Part shown: one piece after another, positions 9,907 to 21,320 of the stretch
Layout of the letters: every line of letters starts with the position of its first letter
Numbering within the stretch: position 1 is the stretch's first letter
Source: JAPORK01 sp026710285
Lineage (GTDB): Bacteria > Pseudomonadota > Gammaproteobacteria > Pseudomonadales > Endozoicomonadaceae
DNA: 64,000 bases
Direction: 5' to 3'
NCBI GenBank assembly: GCA_965201045.1
Contig: OZ241746.1
Location: 1,798,001 to 1,862,000, forward strand
The notes under the pieces: generated by a model
Databases searched by the model: none
The model's input: only the letters and a program-made list of their open reading frames with translations
What the model was told of the DNA's origin: nothing
Translations under genes and position numbers: made by a program

Positions 9907-12900
9907 TTAGTTAAAAAAAACATCATCATCACTACTATCACTATCACTATCACTATCATCACCTAAATGTAGAATAGCATTTACTTTTAAAGGACCATCA
10001 GCTCCCATTAATTCTTCATTTACGTGTGTTCGAAGATTAATATCACCATTTAGACCCTCACAAGCTTCATACTGCTCCCAAATCCATATGTCATTGCCAG
10101 CTCCCTCATAATAGGTATAGCTTAAATAACCAACAAATTTTTTTCCTGTTGCAGCCAGATCTCCTATAACAATAGCATTTTTTCTTGTAGGCAGGATGTC
10201 TTGAACATTAATATCATCATGTAATTCAAAATCACCAAATTGTTTTGCAATTCCTTCAACTTCGTTATAATACTCTTCTTGTGTTGCCAGGTTTACCTTT
10301 ACTCTATTTTCCAGCATTATTAAATCATCCAGTGAATCTTTGTCTATTGGTTGCTCCGTTTCATATGCAATACCTAATAATGCTGGTATATCAATCGAGG
10401 TCATTTCTTGTGCGTGATTACTAAAGTGAGTATGCCAAATACTGTTTAACTCATCTTCATTTTTTATTGAAAAATAAACCGGAGGTGGCTTTCCAACAGG
10501 AATCCGCCCTTTGTCATCATCTTCAACAAAATGCCTCAATTCCATCACTACTCTTTTTGTTGTGCTGCCTGTAATTATGCCGTCTTCTTCAACATTCATA
10601 ATCCCTTCAATCCAGGAAGCTCCTGCATTGGCAAGACCTATGCCTGCTGTGACCAGTGTAACCGCAACATCAATACCACCGACAATTGCAGCGGCTATAT
10701 TAAGCCCTTTATTAGGTTTGGCTGCAGAGGCAACAAAAACAGCGTTTATACTGGCCGTATAACCTGCAGCTGCGGCGATTAATAATGGTGGAGCTTCATC
10801 TGCAAGTGCAGCAACAGTAGCAACGATGCTTAATCCCATCATCACAACGGTTCCGGTAATCGTTGCCCATCTGCGATGTAGTGCTGCAAAACCCACCGTT
10901 CCCACATAATTGAGTGCACTGAATATCTTCCCCATCCAATGTGGTATATTCCCGGAAGGGTCGGTATTCATAATGGGATTATTGCTTCCAAAGGCATAAC
11001 CACCACTCACTGGATCTTCACTGGTGAAACAGCGTTGACCTGGATTATAAACTCTGTGACCGGCACCTAAAAACTGCCAGCCTGTGGCAGGATCTGTTTG
11101 TTCACCATCAAACTCCTGTAAAGTTTGTTGATATAATGGTAAGTCAGCAGATTTTGGCATGCTGTGCCAGACCATACCGTAGGGGCTGTAAATATTAAGC
11201 TGGCTTAAATGATAGTTACCTTCCTTTGTCTTTGTCAGTGTACCGATGATATCACCTTTGTAATTTTTTTCGTAATACTCCTGGATGGTTCCGTCGATAA
11301 CTTTAGCTGTTCCCAAGTAATTAACTGTATGTGATTTATTGTCAGGATCATAAAACTTTTTACCAATCAGCTGCTTGCTAATATAGATCAAATAACAGAT
11401 ATTACCGGTTGCCGTAACTGCTTTAGCTTCTCTGCCACTTCCATCATAAACATAATGGCTATGCTGTCCTTTTAGTGTAGTAACATCAGTTATCTGATTA
11501 AATGCATTATACGTCAACAGATTTTTTTCACTGTCAACAATCATGTTGCCAGATATGTCATAGGAAAGTGAATGTACCGATGGCTGCTCATTGTTCCACT
11601 GTGTATTAATTTGCTGCAGGCGTAATGGTGTTTTAACAAAATAGTGATAAGTAGTAATTTTTCTCAAAGTTTTATTTTTGTCTGTCTCTGTTAACTGTTC
11701 ATCAAGCTTAGTCAATCTGTTTAGTGCATTAAAAGTATACGATTGTCTGGTAATAACAGGCGCCTGCTTTAAGCCTGAGCCGACAAAGTGGGTATCTCTT
11801 GGACATAAGGGTAAACGAACAGAGCCGGTACAACGCATAGCGGTTAAATTATCCAGCAGATCATAGGTATAATCGAGTATTGCCTGCTGATTTTTACCTG
11901 CATTTTGTCTTACAGAGATAATATTACCAACTTTATCATAATGATATTGCCACTGCGATAATACTTTTCCTTCCAGTGTGTCAACTATCTTATCCTGCTG
12001 GTCATTTTCGTTATAATGAACAATACGCTGCATACCACTGCCGTAACGGGCAGAAATGAGGCGTGAAAAATCATCATAACCCGGATGGAACAGTAACTGT
12101 TTTTTATGATTAACAGGTTGATAATACAGATCACTGATACGTCCAAAAATATCATACTGTCTTTGTATTCTGTTACCTGAAAGATCAGTGGTACTGATTA
12201 ACTGCCGGTTTTGATTATATTGCCACTGTACATAATAATCCGGATATCCATTTTCTCCAGAATGATTCACCTGTTGTAATTTGCCGTCATCGCTATAGTG
12301 ATAAGTAGTGGTTCCGGTCATATCACTTTTTTCAATAATACGCCTGGACAAGTGGTCAAAACTTATTTTTAATAACTGATGTTTATTTATATATTCACTT
12401 ACAGGTAAGTTTAAAATATTATACTCCCATGAAATTATATTTCCTGATGGTGTTGTACTCGTTTTTAATTTACCATCTGCTGTGTAAGTATAAGTTGTCC
12501 GATTTCCGTCTTCTTTGGTTTTCCATAAAAGATCACCCGCTGCATTATATTCAGCTGAATAAAGCAGATAGTTATGTTTATCTCTAGCAGTTTGTTTCCA
12601 TTTTTGTATAATCTGACCTTTTAGATTATAGACATTATGCAGTTTATCTCCGGCAGGATCAATAATATCACTGACACGCCCCCACAGATCAAAGTGTTTG
12701 CTGGTTATTCTTCCCAGTGCATCAGTAACCGAAAAAGCTCTTCCAAAACCATCATAACGTGTTGTAATGGTTTTGAATTCAGGAAGAAGGTTGCTATTCA
12801 GACAAAATGTTTCAATTGAATCTGGAATCGTAATGGAAGCAGGTAATATGTTCTGTATAACCGGCTTATCCAGTATATTAGTACGCAGTACAGAAATAAC

Positions 12901-15384
12901 TGAATGATGCTGGTACTTATCCAGACGATAGCTGACAATACATCGGTCAGGATCACTATATTCTTTAACAATTGTTTCTCCGTCAGGCAGATAGGTACGT
13001 GTCACCTGTCCCATGTCATTATAAAGAAACCGGGTAACCAGAGGATGAGCTACATCCTGATCATCAATTGTATAAGCTGTTTTGCTAATTACACGACCAT
13101 AATTGTCGTAAGCAATATGTTTTACAGGTCTCCACTGACCTGGCAACATTTTTCCCTGTGCAGATATAGCCTCAGCAAATACGCTCAATGGTTTACCAGT
13201 ACCATCAAAAATCATTTTCTTTTGGAGACCATTTGCAGCAGTAATGATGAGCTGATTAAGTGATTCTGATACAGTATACTGATAGTGTTCGCTGGTTGCA
13301 AAAGGTGTTCCTATAGCAAAATTAGTTTGTATCAGGCGCCCCTGGTTATCATAATAATAACGAACAATATTTTTGTCTTCAGCATCACGACGCCTAAGTA
13401 CCTGATTGGTGAAGAGACTGATCGTCTCTGACGGTGATTGTCGCCAGGTATCATCACTCAGTTTAATCATTGAATAGCTGGTTCTGCTGTAATCATCTGT
13501 ATTGAAAAAATAATGATAGGTCTTGGTGACAGTTTTCAGTTTGTCATTAACTGTTGTTGTTCCAGTTAAAGTCTGTTGTTGTAACAAACCATAGGTAAAG
13601 CTGTTTTGTTTATTAGCATAATAATGATTTGTTGTGGTAAATTCTTCATTGCCTGATTGTATCACTTTTTGTGCCAGTACTAAAATATAACCATCACCAT
13701 TAATATTATCTTGCTTACGATAATAGTTTTGTGTGCTAACTGAAACTAACCGGGATGGTCCTTTTACTTTATCGGAAGGAGAATGGATAACTGATTCCAC
13801 AGGTGTACTTAAAGACCACTGGGCAGGTTGTACCGGACAGGCTGCATCACCACCAACAGGACAATAAATTATTTTTTTTGTGCGTCCGTAATTATCAGTT
13901 ATACTGGTAAGCCGACCTTGTGAGTCATACGTTCTTGTTTGTGTATTAACAGAAGGCTGACCTGAAGAATTTCCCCAATCTCTGGTAACCACCTTTAGTG
14001 GTAAGCTGTAAGTTGCTGGTAAATCTTTAAAGCTGGTATGTGAACAACCATCATACTGATCGGTATTACAAAAAAAATTGTGCATTTCTGAAAGCAACTT
14101 ACCACTTTTTTTGCTAACTAACTGTGCATTGATTAACAGATGATATTTATTGTAAGTTCTAATCTGCTTAACAAGTCCATTATCTTCTGTCGTTTGATAA
14201 GTATAATTAACGGGTGCTTCAAACAAAACATCTGTAGTCAAACCTGGCAATCTTTCCAACCCTGAGTTGAATCCAAGATAGTTATGTTCATTATGGCTGC
14301 TTTGATCATATGCATAGCTGATAACCCTTTTGGGTTGAAAAGATCCGGGATTTATAACTTCTCTGACCACAACACATGAAGCTTTTATTCTGCTGTTATT
14401 ATTTAATGCTATTTTCATCGCATTATTGCAATTATAGGTGATATGTTTCTCCATACCGGAAGAGTAACGGAGATTGTTAATCAGGTTGTTATTGTAATTA
14501 ATGTAAAGACCTTGATCTGGCTGGTTTTGATTGCTTTGTAGCGTAACTTTGCGTAATTTATTATTAACAAGAGACAGGTTAATCCTGACTGGTTTACCAT
14601 TACTGTCGTGACTGATTACAGTAAGATAATTTGCATGCCATAACAGATCAATTTCATTATTCTGATCATCATAGACAGAAGTCAGTTGATGTGTTCCTGG
14701 TCGGTAAGAAAAATTAACCCCTCTGCCATCCTGCTGCTCCAGCCTTATTTCGTAGCCCTGATGGTTAAGTATTTCCCGCAAGCCATTGGCATAGGTAATA
14801 CGGAAATGTTTTTTTTTGCTTCCATCGATCTTTAAATCATGCAGCTTATGGTAGCGGGGCCACCAATGACCATCAGATGTTTGCTGTAAGTTGAAACTCT
14901 GCCCCTGAGAAGTAAACAACTGATTGTTTTGTGGATTAAAATGAGTCAGATTCCAGCTCCATCCCTGTCCCAGATTATCCGGATTAGCTATGCTGTTACT
15001 GTTGTAATTAACTTCAAGATTAATATTTGGTCCATGCCCTGTATTACTGACCATGCTGCCTGCTCTTATATGAGCAAAAAACAGACCTGTCCGGGGGTCT
15101 GTCTGGGTATTCCATGTCTTCTGAAAATTAAAAGCATTGGACCACAGCGTAGAATTAGCTTCTTCTCCAGTCAGGTGTTTTCTATTATGACTGTTTACTC
15201 TCTGAAAAACAGAATTATTGTCTTTTTCCTGTTTACTATTTTTTTGTGTATTTCTTATCAGTGTTGCATCTGTTTTGTGTGCATATATTGTACACAAGTC
15301 TAGTAGACAGAGTTGTATAAGAAGAAAAAATGAGATGAACAATAGCATATTTTTATATTTATAATCTGATTTTGACATAAACAT
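9907..15384 (-). CDS. RHS/YD-repeat secreted protein, copy 3, 1825 aa
   Basis: It has the same architecture as copy 2: a hydrophobic export signal near residues 13-35, the N-terminal DPRTGLFF block, YD repeats, and the core motif ending in DPSGN with Asp1475. A 346-residue C-terminal part follows, closely related to that of copy 2 (shared LRHFVEDDDKGRIPVG and LMGADGPLKVNAIL). The extreme C-terminus is a longer run of Ser/Asp encoded by a hexanucleotide repeat. The N-terminal 70 residues differ clearly from copies 1 and 2, whereas the core is almost identical, which fits gene conversion of the core. Two in-frame Met codons (15384 and 15378) are possible starts; neither has a strong ribosome binding site. 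Confidence 0.9.
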   Translation of the reverse strand: MFMSKSDYKYKNMLLFISFFLLIQLCLLDLCTIYAHKTDATLIRNTQKNSKQEKDNNSVFQRVNSHNRKHLTGEEANSTLWSNAFNFQKTWNTQTDPRTGLFFAHIRAGSMVSNTGHGPNINLEVNYNSNSIANPDNLGQGWSWNLTHFNPQNNQLFTSQGQSFNLQQTSDGHWWPRYHKLHDLKIDGSKKKHFRITYANGLREILNHQGYEIRLEQQDGRGVNFSYRPGTHQLTSVYDDQNNEIDLLWHANYLTVISHDSNGKPVRINLSLVNNKLRKVTLQSNQNQPDQGLYINYNNNLINNLRYSSGMEKHITYNCNNAMKIALNNNSRIKASCVVVREVINPGSFQPKRVISYAYDQSSHNEHNYLGFNSGLERLPGLTTDVLFEAPVNYTYQTTEDNGLVKQIRTYNKYHLLINAQLVSKKSGKLLSEMHNFFCNTDQYDGCSHTSFKDLPATYSLPLKVVTRDWGNSSGQPSVNTQTRTYDSQGRLTSITDNYGRTKKIIYCPVGGDAACPVQPAQWSLSTPVESVIHSPSDKVKGPSRLVSVSTQNYYRKQDNINGDGYILVLAQKVIQSGNEEFTTTNHYYANKQNSFTYGLLQQQTLTGTTTVNDKLKTVTKTYHYFFNTDDYSRTSYSMIKLSDDTWRQSPSETISLFTNQVLRRRDAEDKNIVRYYYDNQGRLIQTNFAIGTPFATSEHYQYTVSESLNQLIITAANGLQKKMIFDGTGKPLSVFAEAISAQGKMLPGQWRPVKHIAYDNYGRVISKTAYTIDDQDVAHPLVTRFLYNDMGQVTRTYLPDGETIVKEYSDPDRCIVSYRLDKYQHHSVISVLRTNILDKPVIQNILPASITIPDSIETFCLNSNLLPEFKTITTRYDGFGRAFSVTDALGRITSKHFDLWGRVSDIIDPAGDKLHNVYNLKGQIIQKWKQTARDKHNYLLYSAEYNAAGDLLWKTKEDGNRTTYTYTADGKLKTSTTPSGNIISWEYNILNLPVSEYINKHQLLKISFDHLSRRIIEKSDMTGTTTYHYSDDGKLQQVNHSGENGYPDYYVQWQYNQNRQLISTTDLSGNRIQRQYDIFGRISDLYYQPVNHKKQLLFHPGYDDFSRLISARYGSGMQRIVHYNENDQQDKIVDTLEGKVLSQWQYHYDKVGNIISVRQNAGKNQQAILDYTYDLLDNLTAMRCTGSVRLPLCPRDTHFVGSGLKQAPVITRQSYTFNALNRLTKLDEQLTETDKNKTLRKITTYHYFVKTPLRLQQINTQWNNEQPSVHSLSYDISGNMIVDSEKNLLTYNAFNQITDVTTLKGQHSHYVYDGSGREAKAVTATGNICYLIYISKQLIGKKFYDPDNKSHTVNYLGTAKVIDGTIQEYYEKNYKGDIIGTLTKTKEGNYHLSQLNIYSPYGMVWHSMPKSADLPLYQQTLQEFDGEQTDPATGWQFLGAGHRVYNPGQRCFTSEDPVSGGYAFGSNNPIMNTDPSGNIPHWMGKIFSALNYVGTVGFAALHRRWATITGTVVMMGLSIVATVAALADEAPPLLIAAAAGYTASINAVFVASAAKPNKGLNIAAAIVGGIDVAVTLVTAGIGLANAGASWIEGIMNVEEDGIITGSTTKRVVMELRHFVEDDDKGRIPVGKPPPVYFSIKNEDELNSIWHTHFSNHAQEMTSIDIPALLGIAYETEQPIDKDSLDDLIMLENRVKVNLATQEEYYNEVEGIAKQFGDFELHDDINVQDILPTRKNAIVIGDLAATGKKFVGYLSYTYYEGAGNDIWIWEQYEACEGLNGDINLRTHVNEELMGADGPLKVNAILHLGDDSDSDSDSSDDDVFFN
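9918..9961. repeat. Hexanucleotide (ctatca/tatcac) tandem repeat in coding sequence
   Basis: This run of trinucleotide and hexanucleotide repeats at the 3' end of RHS copy 3 encodes alternating Ser/Asp residues. The corresponding place in copy 2 (about 4287-4315) has fewer units. Because the unit is six bases, copy-number change alters only the length of the acidic tail and does not shift the frame. Confidence 0.75.
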
Positions 15385-15420
15385 TTTTGGTCTTATTAGT
15401 AATAGTTTTTTTTAAATTAA

Positions 15421-15446
15421 CAATACTTCGGACAGTTTTTAAAAAT
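15421..15446. repeat. Solo arm of a ttcggacagttttt repeat
   Basis: The sequence caatacttcggacagttttt followed by an A-rich stretch matches one arm of the inverted repeat at 60791-60851. It also matches, in reverse orientation, the arm at 40267-40286. It lies upstream of RHS copy 3. This is probably a terminal remnant of a mobile element or a MITE-like sequence; no transposase is adjacent. Confidence 0.6.
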
Positions 15447-15672
15447 CTACGATGGGTTAAACTATAAGCTATTGATTTATAAGGATATTTTTTGTAGCAA
15501 AATAAAAAGTAAATCCTTTTAAAGTCAATAACTTACAAAAACTATTCGAAGTGTTGAATTAAGATAAGTCGAAACAATCTGATAAGCTTAGCTTTCTAGT
15601 TTTTTTTATAAGCTTGTATTGTTTTTATCTGAGATTTTACTGTAGTAAAAAATTTTATCAAAGACTTTATAC

Positions 15673-18600
15673 TTAACCCCAAGTATCATCATGACGTACA
15701 ACCATTATAGCACTTACTTCTAATGGACCTGCATCACCCATAATCATATTATGTTCGTAATTTTCTATATCAATAATATTATCTTTTAGTTCATATGACC
15801 TCCATCTTTTCTTATTTTCCGGACCAAAGATACCCCTGTAATCAATAAAGCCGACAAATTTTTTTCTGTTCGCAACAGTTTGTCCTATAACAACAGCTTC
15901 TGATCCTTCAGGCAGGATATTTTCAATTCTGATTGCTGGTGTGAATACCTGAAACTCACCAAAGGATTTTGCAATTTTTTCAAGCAGAGCATTATAATCT
16001 GATCGCAATCCCACGCCTAATTTTATCTGATATTCCAGTTCTAATAAATCATTCAATTGCTTTATGTCTATTAATCTTGTTGTTTCGAATGCAATACCTA
16101 TCAATGCTGGTATATCAGTACACGTCATATCTCCTATACGATCTTCAAACTCTTCCCAAAGAATATCTATTTCGAACAGCTTTCGTATTGGCATATAATG
16201 ACGAGGGTTCACTCCAACAGGAATTCGTCCTGCATCAGCATCTGCAACAAAATGCCGTATTTCTATTACTACTATTTTTCTTTCAAGACTAGCAAGTCTT
16301 TTGACTAAAGAAGTTCCGGCACTGATAATGCCTATGCCAGCTGTAGCCAGCGTAACCGTAGCATCAATACCACCGACAATTGCACCTGCTATATTAAGCC
16401 CTTTATTTGGCGCAGCAGCAGATGCAACAAAAACACCATTTATACCCGCTGTATAACCTGCGGTTGCGGCAGTTAATAATGTTGGAGCACCTTCAGCTAC
16501 AAGTGTAGCAACAGTGGCAGCAATGCTTAATCCCATCATTACAGCTGTTCCGGTAATCATTGCCCATCTACGATGCAGAGCTGCAAAACCCAGGGTTCCC
16601 ACATAATTGAGTGCGCTGAATACGTTTCCCATCCAGTGTGGTATATTTCCGGAAGGGTCGGTATTCATAATGGGATTATTGTTTCCAAAGGTATAACCAC
16701 CACTCACCGGATCTTCGCTGGTGAAAAATCGCTGATTCGGATTGTAGACTCTGTGACCGGCACCCAAGAATTGCCAGGTAGTGTCAGGGTCTGTTTGTTC
16801 ACCATCAAACCCCTGTAAAGTCTGTTGATATAATGGTAAGTCAGCAGATTCCGGCAGGCTGTGCCAGACCATACCATAAGGACTATAAGTGTTGAGCTGG
16901 CATAAATGATAATTACCTTTATTTGTCTGAGTCAGTATACCTGTGATATCACCTTTGTGATTTTTTTCATAATATTCGTGAATAATTCCATCGATAATTC
17001 TTGCTTCTCCCAAATAATTAACTGTATGTAATTCATGATCAGGAGCATAAAATTTTTCACCGAGTAGATGTTTGCTTATATAAATCAGATAACGGATATT
17101 ACCGGTTGCTGTAACTGCTTTGGCTTCTCTGCCACTCCCATCATAAACGTAATGGCTATGCTGTCCTTTCAGTGTAGTAACATCAGTTACCTGATTAAAT
17201 GCGTTATACGTCAATAGATTATTCTTGCTGTCAGCAATCATGTTACCAGATACGTCATATGAAATTGAATGTACCAATGGTTGTTTACTGTTCCACTGTG
17301 TATTGATTTGTTGCAGACGTAATGGTGTTTTAACATAATAATGATAAGCAGTTATTTTTTTTAAAGTTTGACTTTGATCTGCATTTGTTAATTGTTCATC
17401 AAGATTAGTTAGTCTGTTTAGTGCATCAAAAGTATAGGATTGTCTGATAATAACAGGCGCCTGCTTTAAGCCTGAACCGGCAAAGCGAGTATCTCTTGGG
17501 CATAAGGGTAAACGGGCAGAACCAGTACAATGCATGGAAGTTAAATTATTGAGTAAATCATAGGTATAATCGAGTATTGTCTGCTGATATTTACCTGCAC
17601 TCTGTCTTATAGAAATGATATTACCCACTTTATCATAGCTATATTGCCACTGTGATAATATTTTTCCTTCCAGCGTATCAGTTATCTTATCCTGCTGGTT
17701 ATTCTCGTTGTAATGGACAATACGTTGCATACCACTACCATAACTGGCAGAAATAAGACGTGAAAAACTATCATAAACCGGATGATACAACAATTTTTTT
17801 TTATGATTAACAGACTGATAATACAGATCACTAATACGTCCAAAAATATCATACTGTCTCTGTATTCTGTTACCTGAAAAATCAGTAGTACTGATTAACT
17901 GTTGATTTTTATTATACTTCCATTGTAAACTATAATCCGGATATCCTTTCTTTCCAAAATGATTAACCTGCTGTAATTTACCGTCATCGCTATAATGATA
18001 AGTGGTGATTCCGGTTATATCACTTTTTTGAATAATGCGTCTGGACAGGTGATCAAAATTTATTTTTAATAATTGCTGCTTATTCACATACTCACTGACA
18101 GGAAAATTGAAAATATTATACTTCCACAAAGTTATATTTCCTGATGGTGTTGTGCTTGTTTTTAATTTACCATCTGCTGTATAAGTATAAGTGGTACGCT
18201 TTCCATCTTCTTTAGCTTGCCATAAAAGATCACCAGCTGTGTTATATTCAGCTGAATAAAGCAAATATTTATGTTTATCTTTGACAGATTGTGACCATTT
18301 TTGTATAAGCCGACCTGTAAGATTATACACATTATGCAGTTTATTCCCGACAGGATCAATAGTATCACTGACACGTCCCCATGGATCAAAATGCTTACTG
18401 ACGGTTCTTCCTACTGCATCAGTCACCGAAAAATCTCTTCCAAAACCATCATAACGTATTGTAACGGTTTTTGCTTCAGGAAAAAATCTACTGTTCATAC
18501 AGAGTGTTTTAACCGGATACGGAACAGTAAAAGAGGCAGGCAACAAACTCTGTATAACCGGCTTATCCAGTACATTAGCACTCAATACAGAAATAACTGA

Positions 18601-21072
18601 ATGGTGCTGGTACTTATCCAAACGATAACTAACAATACACCGCTCAGAATTATTATACTCTTTAACAATAGTTTCTCCATCAGGCAGATAAGTACGGGTT
18701 AATTGTCCCATTTCGTTATAATGAAACCGGGTAATCAGAGAATGTACTATATCCTGATCATCAATTGTATAAGCTGTCTTATTAATTATACGACCATAGT
18801 TATCATAAGTAATTTGTTTTGCCAGTATCCACTGACCTGGCAATATTTTTCCCTGTGCAGATATAGCTTCAGCAAATACACTCAATGGTTTACCCGAGCC
18901 ATCAAAAATCATTTTCTTTTGAAGACCATTTGCAGCAGTAATGATGAGCTGATTAAGTGATTCTGATAAAGTATATTGATAGTATTCGCTGGTTGCAAAA
19001 GGTGTCCCTGTAGCAAAATCAGTTTGTATCAGGCGTCCATAGTTGTCATAATGATAATGAATAATATTTTTACCTTCTGCATCACGACGTCTCAGTACCT
19101 GATTGGTAAAGAGGCTAATCGTTTCTGACGGTGATCGTCGCCACTGATCATCACTTAGCTTGATCATTGAATAACTGGTTCTGCTATAATCATCTGCATT
19201 AAAAAAATAGTGGTAAATCTTGGTAATAGCTTTCAGTTTTGTATTAACTGCTGTTGTTCCGGTTAAAGTTTGTTGTTGTAACAACCCATAATTAAAGCTG
19301 TTTTGTTTATCATTATAATAATTATTCGTTGTGATAAATTCTTCATTACCTGACTGCATCACTTTTCGTGCCAACACTAAAATATAATCATCACTATTAA
19401 TATTATATTGCTTACGATAATAGTTATTAATGATAACCGGAGTTAACCGGAATGCTCCGGTTACTTTATAAGAAGGATAATGGATGACTGATTCCACGGG
19501 TGTACTCAAAGACCATTCGGCAGGTTGTGCCGGACAGGATGCATCACCATCGACAGGACAATAAATTATTTTTTTTGTTCGTCCGTAAGTATCAGTTGAA
19601 CTGGTGAGCCGACCTTCTGAGTCATACGTCTTTATTTCTGTATTAACAGAAGGAAGATCTGAAGAATTATCCCAGCTACGGGAGACCACTTGCAGTGGTA
19701 AGCTGTAAGTTACCGGTAAACCTTCAAAGCGATTATGTGAGCAACCATCATACTGGTCAGTATTGCAAAAAAAATTGTGCAGTTCTGAAAGCAGCTTACC
19801 ACTTTTGTCACTAACCAGCTGTGAATTGATTAACAAATGGTATTTGTCATAAGTTCTGATTTGCTTAATAAGTCCGTTATCTTCTGTCGTTTGATAGGTG
19901 TAATTAACGGGTGCTTCAAACAGAACATCTGTTGTCAGTCTTGGCAATTTTTCCAGCCCTGAGTTGAATCCAAGATAATTATGTTCGTTATGGCTACTCT
20001 GGTCATATGCATAGCGAATAACTCTTTCAGATTGAAAAGATCCGGGGTTTATAACTTCTCTGACCACAACACACAAAGCATGAATTCTGCCTGTACCATT
20101 TAATACAATTCTCATCGCATTATTGCAATTATAAGTAATATGTTTCTCTATACCAGAAGAATAACGGAGATTATTAAGCAGGTTATTGTTGTAATTAATG
20201 TAAAGACCCAGACCTGACTGGTTTTGATTGCTTTGTAGAGTAACTTTACGCAATTCATTATTAATAAAGGACAAATTAATTCTGACTGGTTTGCCATTAC
20301 TATCGTGACTGATTACAGTAAGATAGTTTTCATGCCAGACCAGAACAATTTTATTACCCTGATCATCACTGACAGAGTTCAGTTGATGCGTTCCGGGTCG
20401 GTAAGAAAAATTAACGCCTCTGCCATCCTGTTGCTCCAGTCTTATTTCATAGCCCTGGTGGTTAAGTATTTCACGCAAACCATTGGCATAGGTAATACGG
20501 AAATATTTCGTTTTGCTACCATCTATCTGTAAATCATGCAGCTTATGGTAGCGGGGCCACCAGTGACCATCAAATGTTTGCTGTAAGTTAAAGCTTTGTC
20601 CATGAGAAGTGAACAGCTGATTATTTTGTGGATTAAAATGAGTCAGGTTCCAGCTCCACCCTTGTCCCAGATTATCCGGATTACTGGTACTGCTACTGTT
20701 GTAATTAACTTCCAGATTAATATTTGGTCCATGTCCTGTATTACTGACCAGACTACCTGCTCTTATATGAGCAAACAACAGACCTGTTCGGGGATCTGTC
20801 TGGGTGCTCCATGTTTTCTGAAAATTAAAGGCATTGGACCACAGAGTAGAATTAGCTTCTTCTCCATACAGGTTTGTCTTATTGTGGTAATCAGCTGTTT
20901 GTAAAGCGCTTTTGTCTTTTTTCTGCCCGCTGTTTTTTTGCTGAATCTGCACTATAGATTCATCAGTTTCATATGCAGATGACACAAAAAAGATTGGCAG
21001 AAAAAATTGTACAGAAATAAAAAGCCGGATGAATAATATTGTATTTATATGTTTATGATTTAATACTGACAT
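15673..21072 (-). CDS. RHS/YD-repeat secreted protein, copy 4, 1799 aa
   Basis: It has a signal-peptide-like N-terminus, the N-terminal block, a YD-repeat body and a core ending in DPSGN (Asp1472), followed by 323 residues. The Gly/Ala-rich hydrophobic stretch is conserved with copies 2 and 3, but the tip diverges after about residue 1600. It reads ERKIVVIEIRHFVADADAGR, then its own sequence, and ends MGDAGPLEVSAIMVV without the acidic tail. The tip is therefore homologous to that of copies 2 and 3 (shared RHFV, GRIPVG and GPL.V.AI) but belongs to a second subtype shared with copy 5. No function can be assigned. The 288-bp spacer to copy 3 differs from the other spacers. Confidence 0.9.
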   Translation of the reverse strand: MSVLNHKHINTILFIRLFISVQFFLPIFFVSSAYETDESIVQIQQKNSGQKKDKSALQTADYHNKTNLYGEEANSTLWSNAFNFQKTWSTQTDPRTGLLFAHIRAGSLVSNTGHGPNINLEVNYNSSSTSNPDNLGQGWSWNLTHFNPQNNQLFTSHGQSFNLQQTFDGHWWPRYHKLHDLQIDGSKTKYFRITYANGLREILNHQGYEIRLEQQDGRGVNFSYRPGTHQLNSVSDDQGNKIVLVWHENYLTVISHDSNGKPVRINLSFINNELRKVTLQSNQNQSGLGLYINYNNNLLNNLRYSSGIEKHITYNCNNAMRIVLNGTGRIHALCVVVREVINPGSFQSERVIRYAYDQSSHNEHNYLGFNSGLEKLPRLTTDVLFEAPVNYTYQTTEDNGLIKQIRTYDKYHLLINSQLVSDKSGKLLSELHNFFCNTDQYDGCSHNRFEGLPVTYSLPLQVVSRSWDNSSDLPSVNTEIKTYDSEGRLTSSTDTYGRTKKIIYCPVDGDASCPAQPAEWSLSTPVESVIHYPSYKVTGAFRLTPVIINNYYRKQYNINSDDYILVLARKVMQSGNEEFITTNNYYNDKQNSFNYGLLQQQTLTGTTAVNTKLKAITKIYHYFFNADDYSRTSYSMIKLSDDQWRRSPSETISLFTNQVLRRRDAEGKNIIHYHYDNYGRLIQTDFATGTPFATSEYYQYTLSESLNQLIITAANGLQKKMIFDGSGKPLSVFAEAISAQGKILPGQWILAKQITYDNYGRIINKTAYTIDDQDIVHSLITRFHYNEMGQLTRTYLPDGETIVKEYNNSERCIVSYRLDKYQHHSVISVLSANVLDKPVIQSLLPASFTVPYPVKTLCMNSRFFPEAKTVTIRYDGFGRDFSVTDAVGRTVSKHFDPWGRVSDTIDPVGNKLHNVYNLTGRLIQKWSQSVKDKHKYLLYSAEYNTAGDLLWQAKEDGKRTTYTYTADGKLKTSTTPSGNITLWKYNIFNFPVSEYVNKQQLLKINFDHLSRRIIQKSDITGITTYHYSDDGKLQQVNHFGKKGYPDYSLQWKYNKNQQLISTTDFSGNRIQRQYDIFGRISDLYYQSVNHKKKLLYHPVYDSFSRLISASYGSGMQRIVHYNENNQQDKITDTLEGKILSQWQYSYDKVGNIISIRQSAGKYQQTILDYTYDLLNNLTSMHCTGSARLPLCPRDTRFAGSGLKQAPVIIRQSYTFDALNRLTNLDEQLTNADQSQTLKKITAYHYYVKTPLRLQQINTQWNSKQPLVHSISYDVSGNMIADSKNNLLTYNAFNQVTDVTTLKGQHSHYVYDGSGREAKAVTATGNIRYLIYISKHLLGEKFYAPDHELHTVNYLGEARIIDGIIHEYYEKNHKGDITGILTQTNKGNYHLCQLNTYSPYGMVWHSLPESADLPLYQQTLQGFDGEQTDPDTTWQFLGAGHRVYNPNQRFFTSEDPVSGGYTFGNNNPIMNTDPSGNIPHWMGNVFSALNYVGTLGFAALHRRWAMITGTAVMMGLSIAATVATLVAEGAPTLLTAATAGYTAGINGVFVASAAAPNKGLNIAGAIVGGIDATVTLATAGIGIISAGTSLVKRLASLERKIVVIEIRHFVADADAGRIPVGVNPRHYMPIRKLFEIDILWEEFEDRIGDMTCTDIPALIGIAFETTRLIDIKQLNDLLELEYQIKLGVGLRSDYNALLEKIAKSFGEFQVFTPAIRIENILPEGSEAVVIGQTVANRKKFVGFIDYRGIFGPENKKRWRSYELKDNIIDIENYEHNMIMGDAGPLEVSAIMVVRHDDTWG

Positions 21073-21320
21073 AGTTTACAGAAACAGGGATAATTTATTT
21101 GTAATATTTAAAAAGCGGAAAATACTTATTAAAGTATAGCGCAAAGTGTATGGAAATCAACTTTCTGTTTTATATCTGGTCTGCTACTATGCTCCCATGG
21201 ATGATTATTTTTTTAGTGAATACAACATTGGTTTTGCATATAGTATCTGATAAGATGTTCTGCTAATTTTCAAATGTAATTAAGATTATTTCAGACCATG
21301 AATAGTATATTTTCATTTGG

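Noticed and set aside
12904..13263. 119-codon plus-strand frame inside RHS copy 3
   Set aside because: It runs antisense to an intact, clearly coding RHS gene, and similar frames recur at the same place in other copies only because the DNA is duplicated.
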